Shown here piece by piece: positions 1-6,179 of a DNA stretch of 6,179 nt; the stretch's first letter is position 1, and every line of letters begins with the position of its first letter. The stretch is from 66-474 sp035695065. GTDB lineage: Bacteria; Pseudomonadota; Gammaproteobacteria; Xanthomonadales; Rhodanobacteraceae. Where the stretch lies: positions 1 through 6,179 of the forward strand of contig DASSEW010000001.1 in the NCBI GenBank assembly GCA_035695065.1, in the 5' to 3' direction. The position numbers were made by a program, and so were the translations under genes. Below the pieces are notes generated by a model. The model had not been told where the DNA came from and made no database searches. It worked only from the letters and a program-made list of their open reading frames with translations.

Positions 1-1708
1 TGCCGGCGGAGACGAACGCGACTTCCTTGGAGTCCACCGGGTGGTACTTGCCGTCGTAGACGATGACGCGTACGTCCTGCATCGGATAGCCGGCGATCGC
101 GCCGTGCTCCAGCACCTGCCGCACGCCTTTCTCGATCGCGGGAATGTACTGGTTGGGAATCACGCCACCCTTGCTGTCGTCGCGGAATTCGAAACCCGTG
201 CCGCGCGGCAATGGCTCCACCCGCAGGAACACCTCGCCGAACTGGCCGGCGCCGCCGGTCTGCTTCTTGTGGCGATGATGGCCCTCGGCCTTGCCGCCGA
301 TCGTTTCGCGATAGGCGATGCGCGGCGGGCGCGTGGCGACCTCCACGCCGTAACGTTCCTTCATCCGCTCCAGCGTGAGTTTCAGGTGCAGGTCGGATAA
401 GCCGCGCACCACGCTCTCGTTCAATTCCTTGTTGTGCTCCACGCGCAGGCAGGGATCTTCTTCCGACAGCTTGTGCAGCGCGGTCGCGAGCTTCTGTTCC
501 TGGCCCTTGTGCGCCGGCTCCACCGCGAGGCCGAACATCGGCTGCGGGAAATCCAGCGGTTTCAAATGAATCTGGTCTTCGTCGTGCGAATCGTGCAGCA
601 CGGCATCGAAATGGATCTCCTCGACCTTGGCGACGCCGGCGATGTCGCCGGGGCAGGCGTGGTCGATCTCCATGTGATCCTTGCCCTGCAACTTGAAGAG
701 ATGTCCGACCTTGAACGGCTTCTTGCCATCGTCGATGAACAACTGCGTGTCGCGCTTGACCGTACCCTGCCAGACGCGGAACACGGCGAGCTTGCCGACG
801 AACGGATCGTTGATGATCTTGAACACGTCGGCGATCACGTGCGCGTTCGGATCGGGCCTGGCCTCGATCGTTTGCGCGTTTTCTCCCGTTCCCTTGACGA
901 ACGGCGGCGGATTGCCTTCGGCGGGATTGGGGAACAGTCGTTGCGCGATCCCGAGGAATTCCTTCACGCCCACGCCGGTGCGTGCGGACGTGAAGCAGAT
1001 CGGCACCAGGTGCCCTTCGCGCAGGCATTGCTCGAAGGCGTCGTGCAGGTCCTGCGGCGACAGCGCCGCTTCGCCGTCTTCGAGATAACGACCCATCACG
1101 CGCTCGTTGATCTCGACCACCTGGTCGATGATGCGCTGGTGCGCATCAGCCACAGGCCCGAGATCGCTCTCACCGTTCGGCTCGAAGAAGCAGTCGACCA
1201 CCTTGCTGCCGTTCCCTGCAGGAAGATTCACCGGCAGGCATTCGTGGCCGAATTCCTCGCGCAGCTCTTCGACGAGCGTGGCGAGGTCCGCGCCTTCGGC
1301 ATCCATCCGGTTGATCACCAGCACGCGCGCGAGTTGGCGCTGCTTCGCGTAGTGCATCAGCCGGCGCGTGCCGTGCTCGACGCCATTCGTCGCGTTGACC
1401 ACCACCGCGACGGTTTCCACCGCGCCCAATGCTGAAAGCGTTTCGCCGCGGAATTCCGCGTAGCCGGCGGTATCGATCACGTTGACGTGGCAATCGCCGA
1501 GATCGACCGAAGCGATCGCGGTGTGGATGGAATGCCTGCGCTCCTTTTCCTGGGCCTCGAAGTCGGAGACCGTACTGCCGCGCTCGATGCTGCCTGCCGT
1601 CTGGATCGTTCCGCCGGCATGCAGCAGGGCTTCGAACAGGGTGGTTTTGCCGGCGCCTGCGTGGCCCGCGAGAGCCACGTTGCGGATGTTTTCGGTGGAC
1701 CAGGCCAT
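1..1708 (-). CDS. Elongation factor G-like translational GTPase (EF-G-2 type), C-terminus cut by window edge
   Basis: The first 569 codons of an EF-G paralogue are visible; EF-G-2 proteins are roughly 660-700 residues, so about 110 residues lie off the left edge. GTPase motifs in order: G1 GHAGAGKT at residues 15-22, a switch I-like EKERRHSI at 54-61 in place of the usual RGITI, G3 DTAGY at 79-83 in place of DTPGH, G4 NRMD at 133-136 and G5 SAR at 241-243. Domain II starts near 285. Domain IV starts around YRET at 466-469, followed by KKQTGGAGQFG at 481-491, a hallmark of EF-G domain IV. The pattern, including Tyr for the switch II His, resembles the remembered Thermus thermophilus EF-G-2 rather than canonical FusA. 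The family binds ribosomes and hydrolyses GTP, but its cellular role is not settled, so I give no symbol. The ATG is supported by an upstream GGAGGG. The gene is transcribed away from the membrane-protein gene on the other strand. Confidence 0.93.
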   Translation of the reverse strand, partial: MAWSTENIRNVALAGHAGAGKTTLFEALLHAGGTIQTAGSIERGSTVSDFEAQEKERRHSIHTAIASVDLGDCHVNVIDTAGYAEFRGETLSALGAVETVAVVVNATNGVEHGTRRLMHYAKQRQLARVLVINRMDAEGADLATLVEELREEFGHECLPVNLPAGNGSKVVDCFFEPNGESDLGPVADAHQRIIDQVVEINERVMGRYLEDGEAALSPQDLHDAFEQCLREGHLVPICFTSARTGVGVKEFLGIAQRLFPNPAEGNPPPFVKGTGENAQTIEARPDPNAHVIADVFKIINDPFVGKLAVFRVWQGTVKRDTQLFIDDGKKPFKVGHLFKLQGKDHMEIDHACPGDIAGVAKVEEIHFDAVLHDSHDEDQIHLKPLDFPQPMFGLAVEPAHKGQEQKLATALHKLSEEDPCLRVEHNKELNESVVRGLSDLHLKLTLERMKERYGVEVATRPPRIAYRETIGGKAEGHHRHKKQTGGAGQFGEVFLRVEPLPRGTGFEFRDDSKGGVIPNQYIPAIEKGVRQVLEHGAIAGYPMQDVRVIVYDGKYHPVDSKEVAFVSAG

Positions 1709-1712
1709 ACAT

Positions 1713-1718
1713 CCCTCC
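1713..1718 (-). promoter_or_regulatory. Ribosome binding site of the EF-G-like gene
   Basis: GGAGGG on the minus strand, with four bases (ATGT) before the ATG at 1708. It is the strongest Shine-Dalgarno in the window. It fixes the start at 1708 and not at the out-of-frame ATG four bases upstream. Confidence 0.8.
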
Positions 1719-1814
1719 GTAGACGAGCACCAGTCTTGCGACCTTGCTCCCAAGTAGCCGGTGCGTCAAGCGACCCTCGGATCCGGAACTCGCCCGCTCC
1801 AATGCGGTCTTAAC

Positions 1815-1838
1815 GCCGCCCGCCTAAACTGCGGCGGC
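1815..1838. repeat. GC-rich inverted repeat in the divergent intergenic region
   Basis: GCCGCC (1815-1820) pairs with GGCGGC (1833-1838). The stem can extend inward to CGC/GCG with one bulged base, leaving the loop CTAAACT. It lies roughly 110 bases upstream of the EF-G-like start and could sit in that gene's 5' leader or act as an operator. There is no U-tract on either strand, so it is not a canonical terminator. Confidence 0.4.
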
Positions 1839-1845
1839 AGCTGGC

Positions 1846-1859
1846 TTGCACCCCTGCAA
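1846..1859. repeat. Short inverted repeat TTGCA-CCCC-TGCAA
   Basis: A perfect 5-bp stem (TTGCA at 1846-1850, TGCAA at 1855-1859) around the loop CCCC, lying between the GC-rich inverted repeat at 1815-1838 and the REP-like element at 1872-1909. It may be a small protein-binding site or part of the larger palindromic cluster. No function can be assigned. Confidence 0.35.
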
Positions 1860-1871
1860 TGTTGTTCTATG

Positions 1872-1909
1872 CCCCCTTGAGACAAGGGGGCGGCTGCGCG
1901 AAGCGCAGC
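1872..1909. repeat. REP-like double-hairpin palindromic element
   Basis: Two adjacent perfect hairpins: CCCCCTTG-AGA-CAAGGGGG (1872-1890) and GCTGCGC-GAA-GCGCAGC (1893-1909), followed by GGGGGATGTGGGAGC. The CCCCC at 1872-1876 could pair with either GGGGG at 1886-1890 or GGGGG at 1910-1914, so alternative folds exist. Two GC-rich hairpins with 3-base loops in an intergenic region is the layout of REP-type dispersed repeats, which are frequent in xanthomonads (family knowledge). Only one copy is in the window, so dispersal cannot be shown. It lies between divergent genes and lacks a T-tract, so a terminator role is unlikely. Confidence 0.55.
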
Positions 1910-1985
1910 GGGGGATGTGGGAGCGTGACAGCGCCAATCGAAGTTCGCTGCGTTCAAAAGGCTAATCGAAACTCTCTTGAGGCCC

Positions 1986-2873
1986 ATGCCCGCGCTTCCC
2001 GAACGCGATCCGCCAGCGGAACCCCACGTCTGGGCGCCCGAACCTTGGGGCGATCCGGACGCGCCGTTCGATCGGTTCGGGCATGCCTTGCTGCGCGACA
2101 TCCGCGACCGCAAGCCGCCGCGCGACCGGCTGCGGCTGGGGTTCGCACTGTTCCTCGCGATCGCGTTCCAGGTCGGGTTGGTCGTGCTGCTGCGGCTGGA
2201 GATGCGGCCGCGGTACGTCGCGCCCGCGGACACCGAGCGCAACGCGATCCAGGTGAGCTTCTTCGCGCCGCCCTCGCAGCCGTCGGCCGCGCCCGCGGCG
2301 CCGCAGATCGCGCCACCGCCACCGCTGGCAACGCCGCCTCCTCGCCTGCATCACATCGAGCCGCATCGCCCCAATGCGATGACTGCCACCATCGGTCCGC
2401 CGCCGCCCGCGCTGCACGTCTACGGAAAAAATGGCCAGGTGTTGTTGCCGCCGGCATCGAGCGTTGCCGCCACGCCGGATTACAAGGCGCCTCAGCCGCA
2501 GGAGCCGTCGCTGATGAAGCACACGACTCCGTTGCCGTATCACTCGACGCAATTCAGCAAGGATTGGGCGCCGGAGAATGAAAGCCTCGGCGCGAAGGCG
2601 TTCCGCCGCGCGGCGGAAGCCACCACCAAGGAAAAAACGATCCGCCTGCCGGGCGGCATGAAAATCAAATGCGCGATTTCGCCGCTGCTGATCGCCGCAG
2701 GCTGCGGGCCGGAACCGCCGCCGCCCCCGCCGAAGAACGACAATGACATCCGCCTCTCGCTGCCCCCGCCGGTGACGCTGACCGGCAAGAAGGTGGATCT
2801 GCCCGCCGCGCCATCCACGTCAGCGTTGCCGGCCAAGGCAAGCACGGCGCAGAAGCCCGGTGGAAAACAGTGA
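1986..2873 (+). CDS. Proline-rich single-pass inner-membrane protein of unknown function, TonB-like topology
   Basis: A 295-residue protein I cannot assign to a named family. It has an acidic, Pro-rich N-terminus (1-38), then a basic stretch RDRKPPRDRLR (40-50), then one hydrophobic segment of about 19 residues (51-69, LGFALFLAIAFQVGLVVLL). The positive-inside rule predicts a cytoplasmic N-terminus and a periplasmic remainder. The periplasmic part opens with IQVSFF and a long Pro/Ala-rich linker, as in TonB, but the C-terminus lacks a recognisable TonB domain. Instead it has a compact patch around GGMKIKC to AAGCGPEPPPPPP with Cys229 and Cys240, which could form a disulfide, and then a Ser/Ala/Lys-rich tail. 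The ATG at 1986 is chosen over a TTG at 1977. Its nearest GAGG is only three bases away, so initiation is poorly supported and the TTG is possible. It converges with the DUF4124-like gene, 39 bp apart. Confidence 0.8.
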   Translation: MPALPERDPPAEPHVWAPEPWGDPDAPFDRFGHALLRDIRDRKPPRDRLRLGFALFLAIAFQVGLVVLLRLEMRPRYVAPADTERNAIQVSFFAPPSQPSAAPAAPQIAPPPPLATPPPRLHHIEPHRPNAMTATIGPPPPALHVYGKNGQVLLPPASSVAATPDYKAPQPQEPSLMKHTTPLPYHSTQFSKDWAPENESLGAKAFRRAAEATTKEKTIRLPGGMKIKCAISPLLIAAGCGPEPPPPPPKNDNDIRLSLPPPVTLTGKKVDLPAAPSTSALPAKASTAQKPGGKQ

Positions 2874-2886
2874 TGCTCCTTGCACC

Positions 2887-2904
2887 GCTTGCGGGCCGGC
2901 AAGC
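2887..2904. terminator. Possible bidirectional hairpin between convergent genes
   Basis: GCTTGC (2887-2892) pairs with GCAAGC (2899-2904) around a 6-base loop, within the 39-bp gap between the two convergent stop codons. Position suits a shared terminator, but the stem is only 6 bp and neither side has a proper T-tract, so this is a weak call. Confidence 0.25.
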
Positions 2905-2912
2905 TTCGCGCG

Positions 2913-3464
2913 CTAGAACATCAACCACCAGCAGCCGCCCTTTTCCGCCATGCCGAAACTACGCGCGCCCGACTGCGTCAAAACTGTCAGGCCGGACGGA
3001 TCGGAAGGCGTGTAATCGGCGTCGCCCGGTTGCGCGCCGGAAGGATCGGCACCGGAGAATTGCACGCCGACCAGTGGCTGCTTGAGCCAGCGGCTGAAGT
3101 CCTTCAGCCGCGCATCCGCGCTGGCGTGCGAGAAACCGCGCCAATCGAACAAGCCGGCCAGCGCGTTGGGATTGTTGTCGTTGAATGCCACGGCGATGCG
3201 ATCGCGCACCTGCTGCGGGGACCGCGGGCAGGTCGCCGCGATGCGCGTGCCGCCGCTGGGGGATGCGGTGTTCGTCGCATCGGGTTGGCCGTCGTGACCG
3301 AGCGAGCCGCTCGCCGCCGCCACCGCCAACTCGGCCGCGCCGCACGGCTGGTCGGTGAACACCGGCTCGCCCTGCGCGCCGATGCAGCGGTGGATCTGCG
3401 CCTGCGCAGCGTGCGCCAAGCACAGCAGCGGAACCATCAAGGCGAACAGCAGGAGCGCGCGCAT
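2913..3464 (-). CDS. Secreted DUF4124-like protein, function unknown
   Basis: A 183-residue protein with a clear Sec signal peptide: MR, a hydrophobic core LLLFALMVPLLCL, and a likely cleavage after AHAAQA at residue 22. The mature start IHRCIGAQGEPVFTDQPC (24-41) matches the short DUF4124 pattern: a Cys, a turn with Gly, then FTDxPC. That domain is common in exported gammaproteobacterial proteins of unknown role. After a Ser/Thr/Gly-rich linker (about 48-78), a second region from Cys79 to the C-terminal GGCWWLMF has two more cysteines (79, 178), giving four in the mature protein. That is compatible with two disulfides in the periplasm. Cys15 is inside the signal peptide without a lipobox, so this is not a lipoprotein. 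The ATG has no good Shine-Dalgarno. It follows metF by 52 bp on the same strand and may be read through from it, though nothing in it suggests a methionine-cycle role. Confidence 0.82.
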   Translation of the reverse strand: MRALLLFALMVPLLCLAHAAQAQIHRCIGAQGEPVFTDQPCGAAELAVAAASGSLGHDGQPDATNTASPSGGTRIAATCPRSPQQVRDRIAVAFNDNNPNALAGLFDWRGFSHASADARLKDFSRWLKQPLVGVQFSGADPSGAQPGDADYTPSDPSGLTVLTQSGARSFGMAEKGGCWWLMF

Positions 3465-3516
3465 CGTGGCAGTTTAGCCATCCCGCGCGTTCGAAAAGCG
3501 TGATGCGCGCTGAACG

Positions 3517-4368
3517 TCAGGCTTGCAAGCGTTCCAGCACCGCTACCGTCGCGCGCGCCCTGTTGAGCGTGTAGATATGCAGCGCCGGAGCGCCGCCATC
3601 CAGCAATCGCCGGCACAACGCCGCGACGATGTCCGCACCGAATTCGCGGATCGCTTCCGCATCGTCGCCATACGCTGCCATGCGCTTGCCGATCCAGCGT
3701 GGGATTTCGGCGCCACACAGTTCCGAAAAGCGCCGCAGCTGGGCGAAATTGGAAATCGGCATCACGCCCGGAACGATCGGGATGTCCACGCCCGCCCGGC
3801 GCGCGTCATCCACGAAGCGGAAATACGCGTCGGGATTGTAGAAATACTGCGTGATTGCGCCGTTCGCCCCGGCATCCACCTTGGCCTTGAAGTGCTTCAG
3901 GTCCGACTGCGCGTGCTCGGATTGCGGATGGCATTCCGGGTAGCACGCGACCTCGATGTGGAAGAAGCCGTCGTGCTCGCGGCGGATGAAGTCCACCAGC
4001 TCGGATGCGTAGCGAAAGTCGCCGGGTGTCGCCATGCCCGAAGGCAGGTCGCCGCGCAGCGCGACGATCCGCTTGCAACCCATCGCCTTGTAATGATCCA
4101 GCAGCGCGCCGATCTCCGCGCGCGAACCGCCCATGCACGACACGTGCGGCGCCACTTCGAATGCGTGCGACTCGCGCAGGTGCTGGACCGTGCGCGGTGT
4201 GTGCGTCAGCGTCGAGCCGCCCGCGCCGAAGGTGACGCTCACGTATTCCGGCGCCAGCGCCTTCAGCCGCGGCAGCGCGCGCTCGAGTTGCGCGCGCTGC
4301 TCGTCGGTTTTGGGCGGGAAAAATTCGAACGAAACGGGAGACGGGAGACGGGAGACGGGAGACGTCAT
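3517..4368 (-). CDS. metF: 5,10-methylenetetrahydrofolate reductase MetF, with repeat-derived N-terminus
   Basis: A 283-residue cytoplasmic FAD enzyme that reduces 5,10-methylene-THF to 5-methyl-THF, the methyl donor for homocysteine methylation. Family motifs: VSFEFFPPKT (12-21), whose Glu15 aligns with catalytic Glu28 of E. coli MetF; VSVTFGAGGST (43-53); IVALRGDLP (101-109), with Asp107 matching E. coli Asp120; VDAGANGAITQYFYN (164-178), with Gln174 matching E. coli Gln183; PGVMPISNF (200-208); and YTLNR (266-270). The whole catalytic barrel is present. The oddity is the start. ATG at 4368 is the only candidate before VSFEFF, and residues 2-12 (TSPVSRLPSPV) are encoded by a (GTCTCCC)x4 array and its edges. 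The ATG overlaps the upstream gene's TGA as ATGA and has no clear Shine-Dalgarno, so translation is probably coupled. It lies downstream of ahcY, in the same methyl cycle. Confidence 0.96.
   Translation of the reverse strand: MTSPVSRLPSPVSFEFFPPKTDEQRAQLERALPRLKALAPEYVSVTFGAGGSTLTHTPRTVQHLRESHAFEVAPHVSCMGGSRAEIGALLDHYKAMGCKRIVALRGDLPSGMATPGDFRYASELVDFIRREHDGFFHIEVACYPECHPQSEHAQSDLKHFKAKVDAGANGAITQYFYNPDAYFRFVDDARRAGVDIPIVPGVMPISNFAQLRRFSELCGAEIPRWIGKRMAAYGDDAEAIREFGADIVAALCRRLLDGGAPALHIYTLNRARATVAVLERLQA
4336..4363 (+). repeat. Heptamer tandem array (GGGAGAC)x4, left arm
   Basis: Four perfect, contiguous 7-bp units on the plus strand, preceded by a possibly decayed unit (GAAAC at 4331-4335). 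On the minus strand it reads (GTCTCCC)x4 and is translated as metF codons 2-12. It is the inverted counterpart of the array at 4734-4761. Each unit has GGG separated by four bases, which fits the G3-N4 quadruplex consensus on the plus (template) strand. Confidence 0.97.
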
Positions 4369-4730
4369 GATTCGCTCGCTACCGGTTGCGAGAGGCGCTT
4401 GATGAGTGCATTCAAGCGTGCGAAGACACGTTCGATGTGTTCCTCCAGTTCCAGATCAGCGGTCGAGAGGTTGAGTCTCCGGGCAACTAGCACTTGGGTT
4501 TCCAATTCCGACAAGGAGCCTCTGGCAATACTCAAGTGATGCAGATACTCCTTCCGCGATCGTCGCGCGGCGCCCTCCGCAATGTTCGAGGGAACACTTA
4601 TTGCTGCGCGTCTTAGTTGCGCCGTTAAACCGAAACGCTCGTCGGCCGGAAATGCAGAGGTATGCCGATAGATTGCCTCGACCAAGGCAATCGAATCCTT
4701 CCAGACATCCAACTGGCGATGTGGTCGCAC
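4365..4730 (-). CDS. Four-helix-bundle protein, 23S rRNA intervening-sequence (S23) family
   Basis: A 121-residue helical protein. Family hallmarks: RPHRQLDVWKDSIALVEAIY (2-21), GLTAQLRRAAISVPSNIAEG (34-53) and SIARGSLSELETQV (67-80), then a last helix with EEHIERVFARLNALIKRL (96-113). The family was named for ORFs within 23S rRNA intervening sequences and also includes the Avd accessory proteins of diversity-generating retroelements. Free-standing copies like this one have no established function; binding of structured nucleic acid is a reasonable guess only. I prefer GTG at 4730, with GGGAG of the adjacent heptamer five bases upstream; a TTG at 4733 is the alternative but is only two bases from it. 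The gene starts 35 bases after the ahcY stop and overlaps metF by four bases (ATGA). No reverse transcriptase or template repeat is nearby, so this is not a diversity-generating system. Confidence 0.9.
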   Translation of the reverse strand: MRPHRQLDVWKDSIALVEAIYRHTSAFPADERFGLTAQLRRAAISVPSNIAEGAARRSRKEYLHHLSIARGSLSELETQVLVARRLNLSTADLELEEHIERVFARLNALIKRLSQPVASES

Positions 4731-4733
4731 CAA

Positions 4734-4761
4734 GTCTCCCGTCTCCCTCTTCCCGTCTCCC
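4734..4761 (+). repeat. Heptamer tandem array (GTCTCCC)x4, right arm, one copy degenerate
   Basis: Units: GTCTCCC (4734-4740), GTCTCCC (4741-4747), TCTTCCC (4748-4754, two changes) and GTCTCCC (4755-4761). It is the inverted partner of the left array. On the minus (coding) strand it reads as GGGAGAC units directly upstream of the four-helix gene, and so forms that gene's leader and ribosome binding site. Confidence 0.95.
4736..4740 (-). promoter_or_regulatory. Ribosome binding site made by the heptamer array
   Basis: GGGAG of the last GGGAGAC unit lies five bases before GTG at 4730. The array therefore doubles as the Shine-Dalgarno, and this spacing favours GTG 4730 over TTG 4733. Confidence 0.55.
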
Positions 4762-4765
4762 CGGA

Positions 4766-6179
<1,414 letters not shown>

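Larger units (their letters stand above)
1709..1985. other. Divergent intergenic region, 277 bp, rich in palindromes
   Basis: This separates the starts of the EF-G-like gene (minus) and the membrane-protein gene (plus), so it must hold promoters for both unless transcription enters from elsewhere. I found no convincing sigma-70 promoter on either strand; the best candidates match only about half of each hexamer. The middle (1815-1909) is occupied by four successive inverted repeats. A further weak one, CAGCG (1929-1933) with CGCTG (1946-1950), lies beyond. I see no open reading frame with gene-like features here. Confidence 0.6.
4336..4761. mobile_element. Putative S23 cassette: four-helix-bundle gene bounded by inverted heptamer arrays
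   Basis: A 426-bp unit made of two 28-bp inverted arrays (4336-4363 and 4734-4761) and the single gene between them. Hand-counted GC of 4441-4560 is 64/120 (53%), against 78/120 (65%) for 5401-5520 in ahcY, so the unit looks compositionally distinct. It begins four bases after the ahcY stop codon and ends about 17 bases before the conserved MetF Phe-Glu-Phe codons, replacing the usual intergenic space. I see no transposase, no integrase and no clear target-site duplication. Mobility is therefore inferred from architecture and composition; it could instead be an old, fixed insertion. Any movement would have to be supplied in trans. Confidence 0.5.

Noticed and set aside
434..1435. Long plus-strand open frames opposite the EF-G-like gene (434-1435, also 41-400 and 1487-1813)
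   Set aside because: The minus-strand frame carries all GTPase motifs without interruption. These are complementary-strand shadows.
1764..1769. TTGACG on the minus strand as a -35 box for the EF-G-like gene
   Set aside because: No acceptable -10 hexamer occurs at 16-18 bases; the best position reads CAAGGT.
1846..1873. TTGCAC with TATGCC as a plus-strand promoter for the membrane-protein gene
   Set aside because: Each hexamer matches only about half of the consensus, and the site overlaps palindromes.
3497..3520. AGCG-loop-CGCT followed by TTTT downstream of metF on the minus strand, as a terminator
   Set aside because: The stem is only 4 bp and the U-tract only four, too weak to call.
3523..4539. 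A 338-codon plus-strand open frame across metF and the four-helix gene
   Set aside because: It is antisense to two recognised genes, crosses their junction, and has no recognisable domain.
4336..4761. CRISPR array or diversity-generating retroelement
   Set aside because: The repeats are contiguous heptamers with no spacers, and there is no cas gene, reverse transcriptase, or template/variable repeat pair. The four-helix gene alone does not make such a system.

Overview
The window is GC-rich (about 65% by hand count in ahcY) and reads as chromosome of a gammaproteobacterium of the Xanthomonadales (Xanthomonadaceae/Rhodanobacteraceae type). That placement is inference. It rests on the close match of the ahcY product to remembered xanthomonad SAH hydrolases, on ahcY sitting next to metF, and on a palindromic intergenic repeat of a style common in that group. 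Nothing here is clearly phage or plasmid.

Layout. Positions 1-1708 (minus) hold the first 569 codons of an EF-G-like translational GTPase of the EF-G-2 type; its C-terminus lies off the left edge. A 277-bp divergent intergenic region (1709-1985) carries four consecutive hairpin-forming palindromes. At 1986-2873 (plus) is a proline-rich, single-pass membrane protein of unknown function with TonB-like topology but no recognisable TonB C-terminal domain. It converges with the next block across a 39-bp gap.

From 6179 down to 2913 (minus) runs a probable operon: ahcY (S-adenosylhomocysteine hydrolase, 5' end off the right edge), a small four-helix-bundle (23S rRNA intervening-sequence/S23 family) gene, metF (methylenetetrahydrofolate reductase), and a secreted DUF4124-like protein. 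AhcY removes SAH and releases homocysteine. MetF makes the 5-methyl-THF used to methylate homocysteine back to methionine. The two enzymes therefore serve the same activated-methyl cycle.

The most interesting part is 4336-4761. The four-helix-bundle gene is bracketed by two arrays of four heptamers, (GGGAGAC)x4 on the left and (GTCTCCC)x4, one copy degenerate, on the right, in inverted orientation. The unit fills essentially all the space between the ahcY stop codon and the conserved start of MetF. It looks like a small inserted cassette that took over the junction. Its right array supplies the Shine-Dalgarno of its own gene, its stop codon overlaps the metF start (ATGA), and its left array is translated as MetF codons 2-12. 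Seven is not a multiple of three, so a change in heptamer number would shift the metF frame. Both arrays also fit the G3-N4 quadruplex pattern on one strand, and they are complementary within the transcript.
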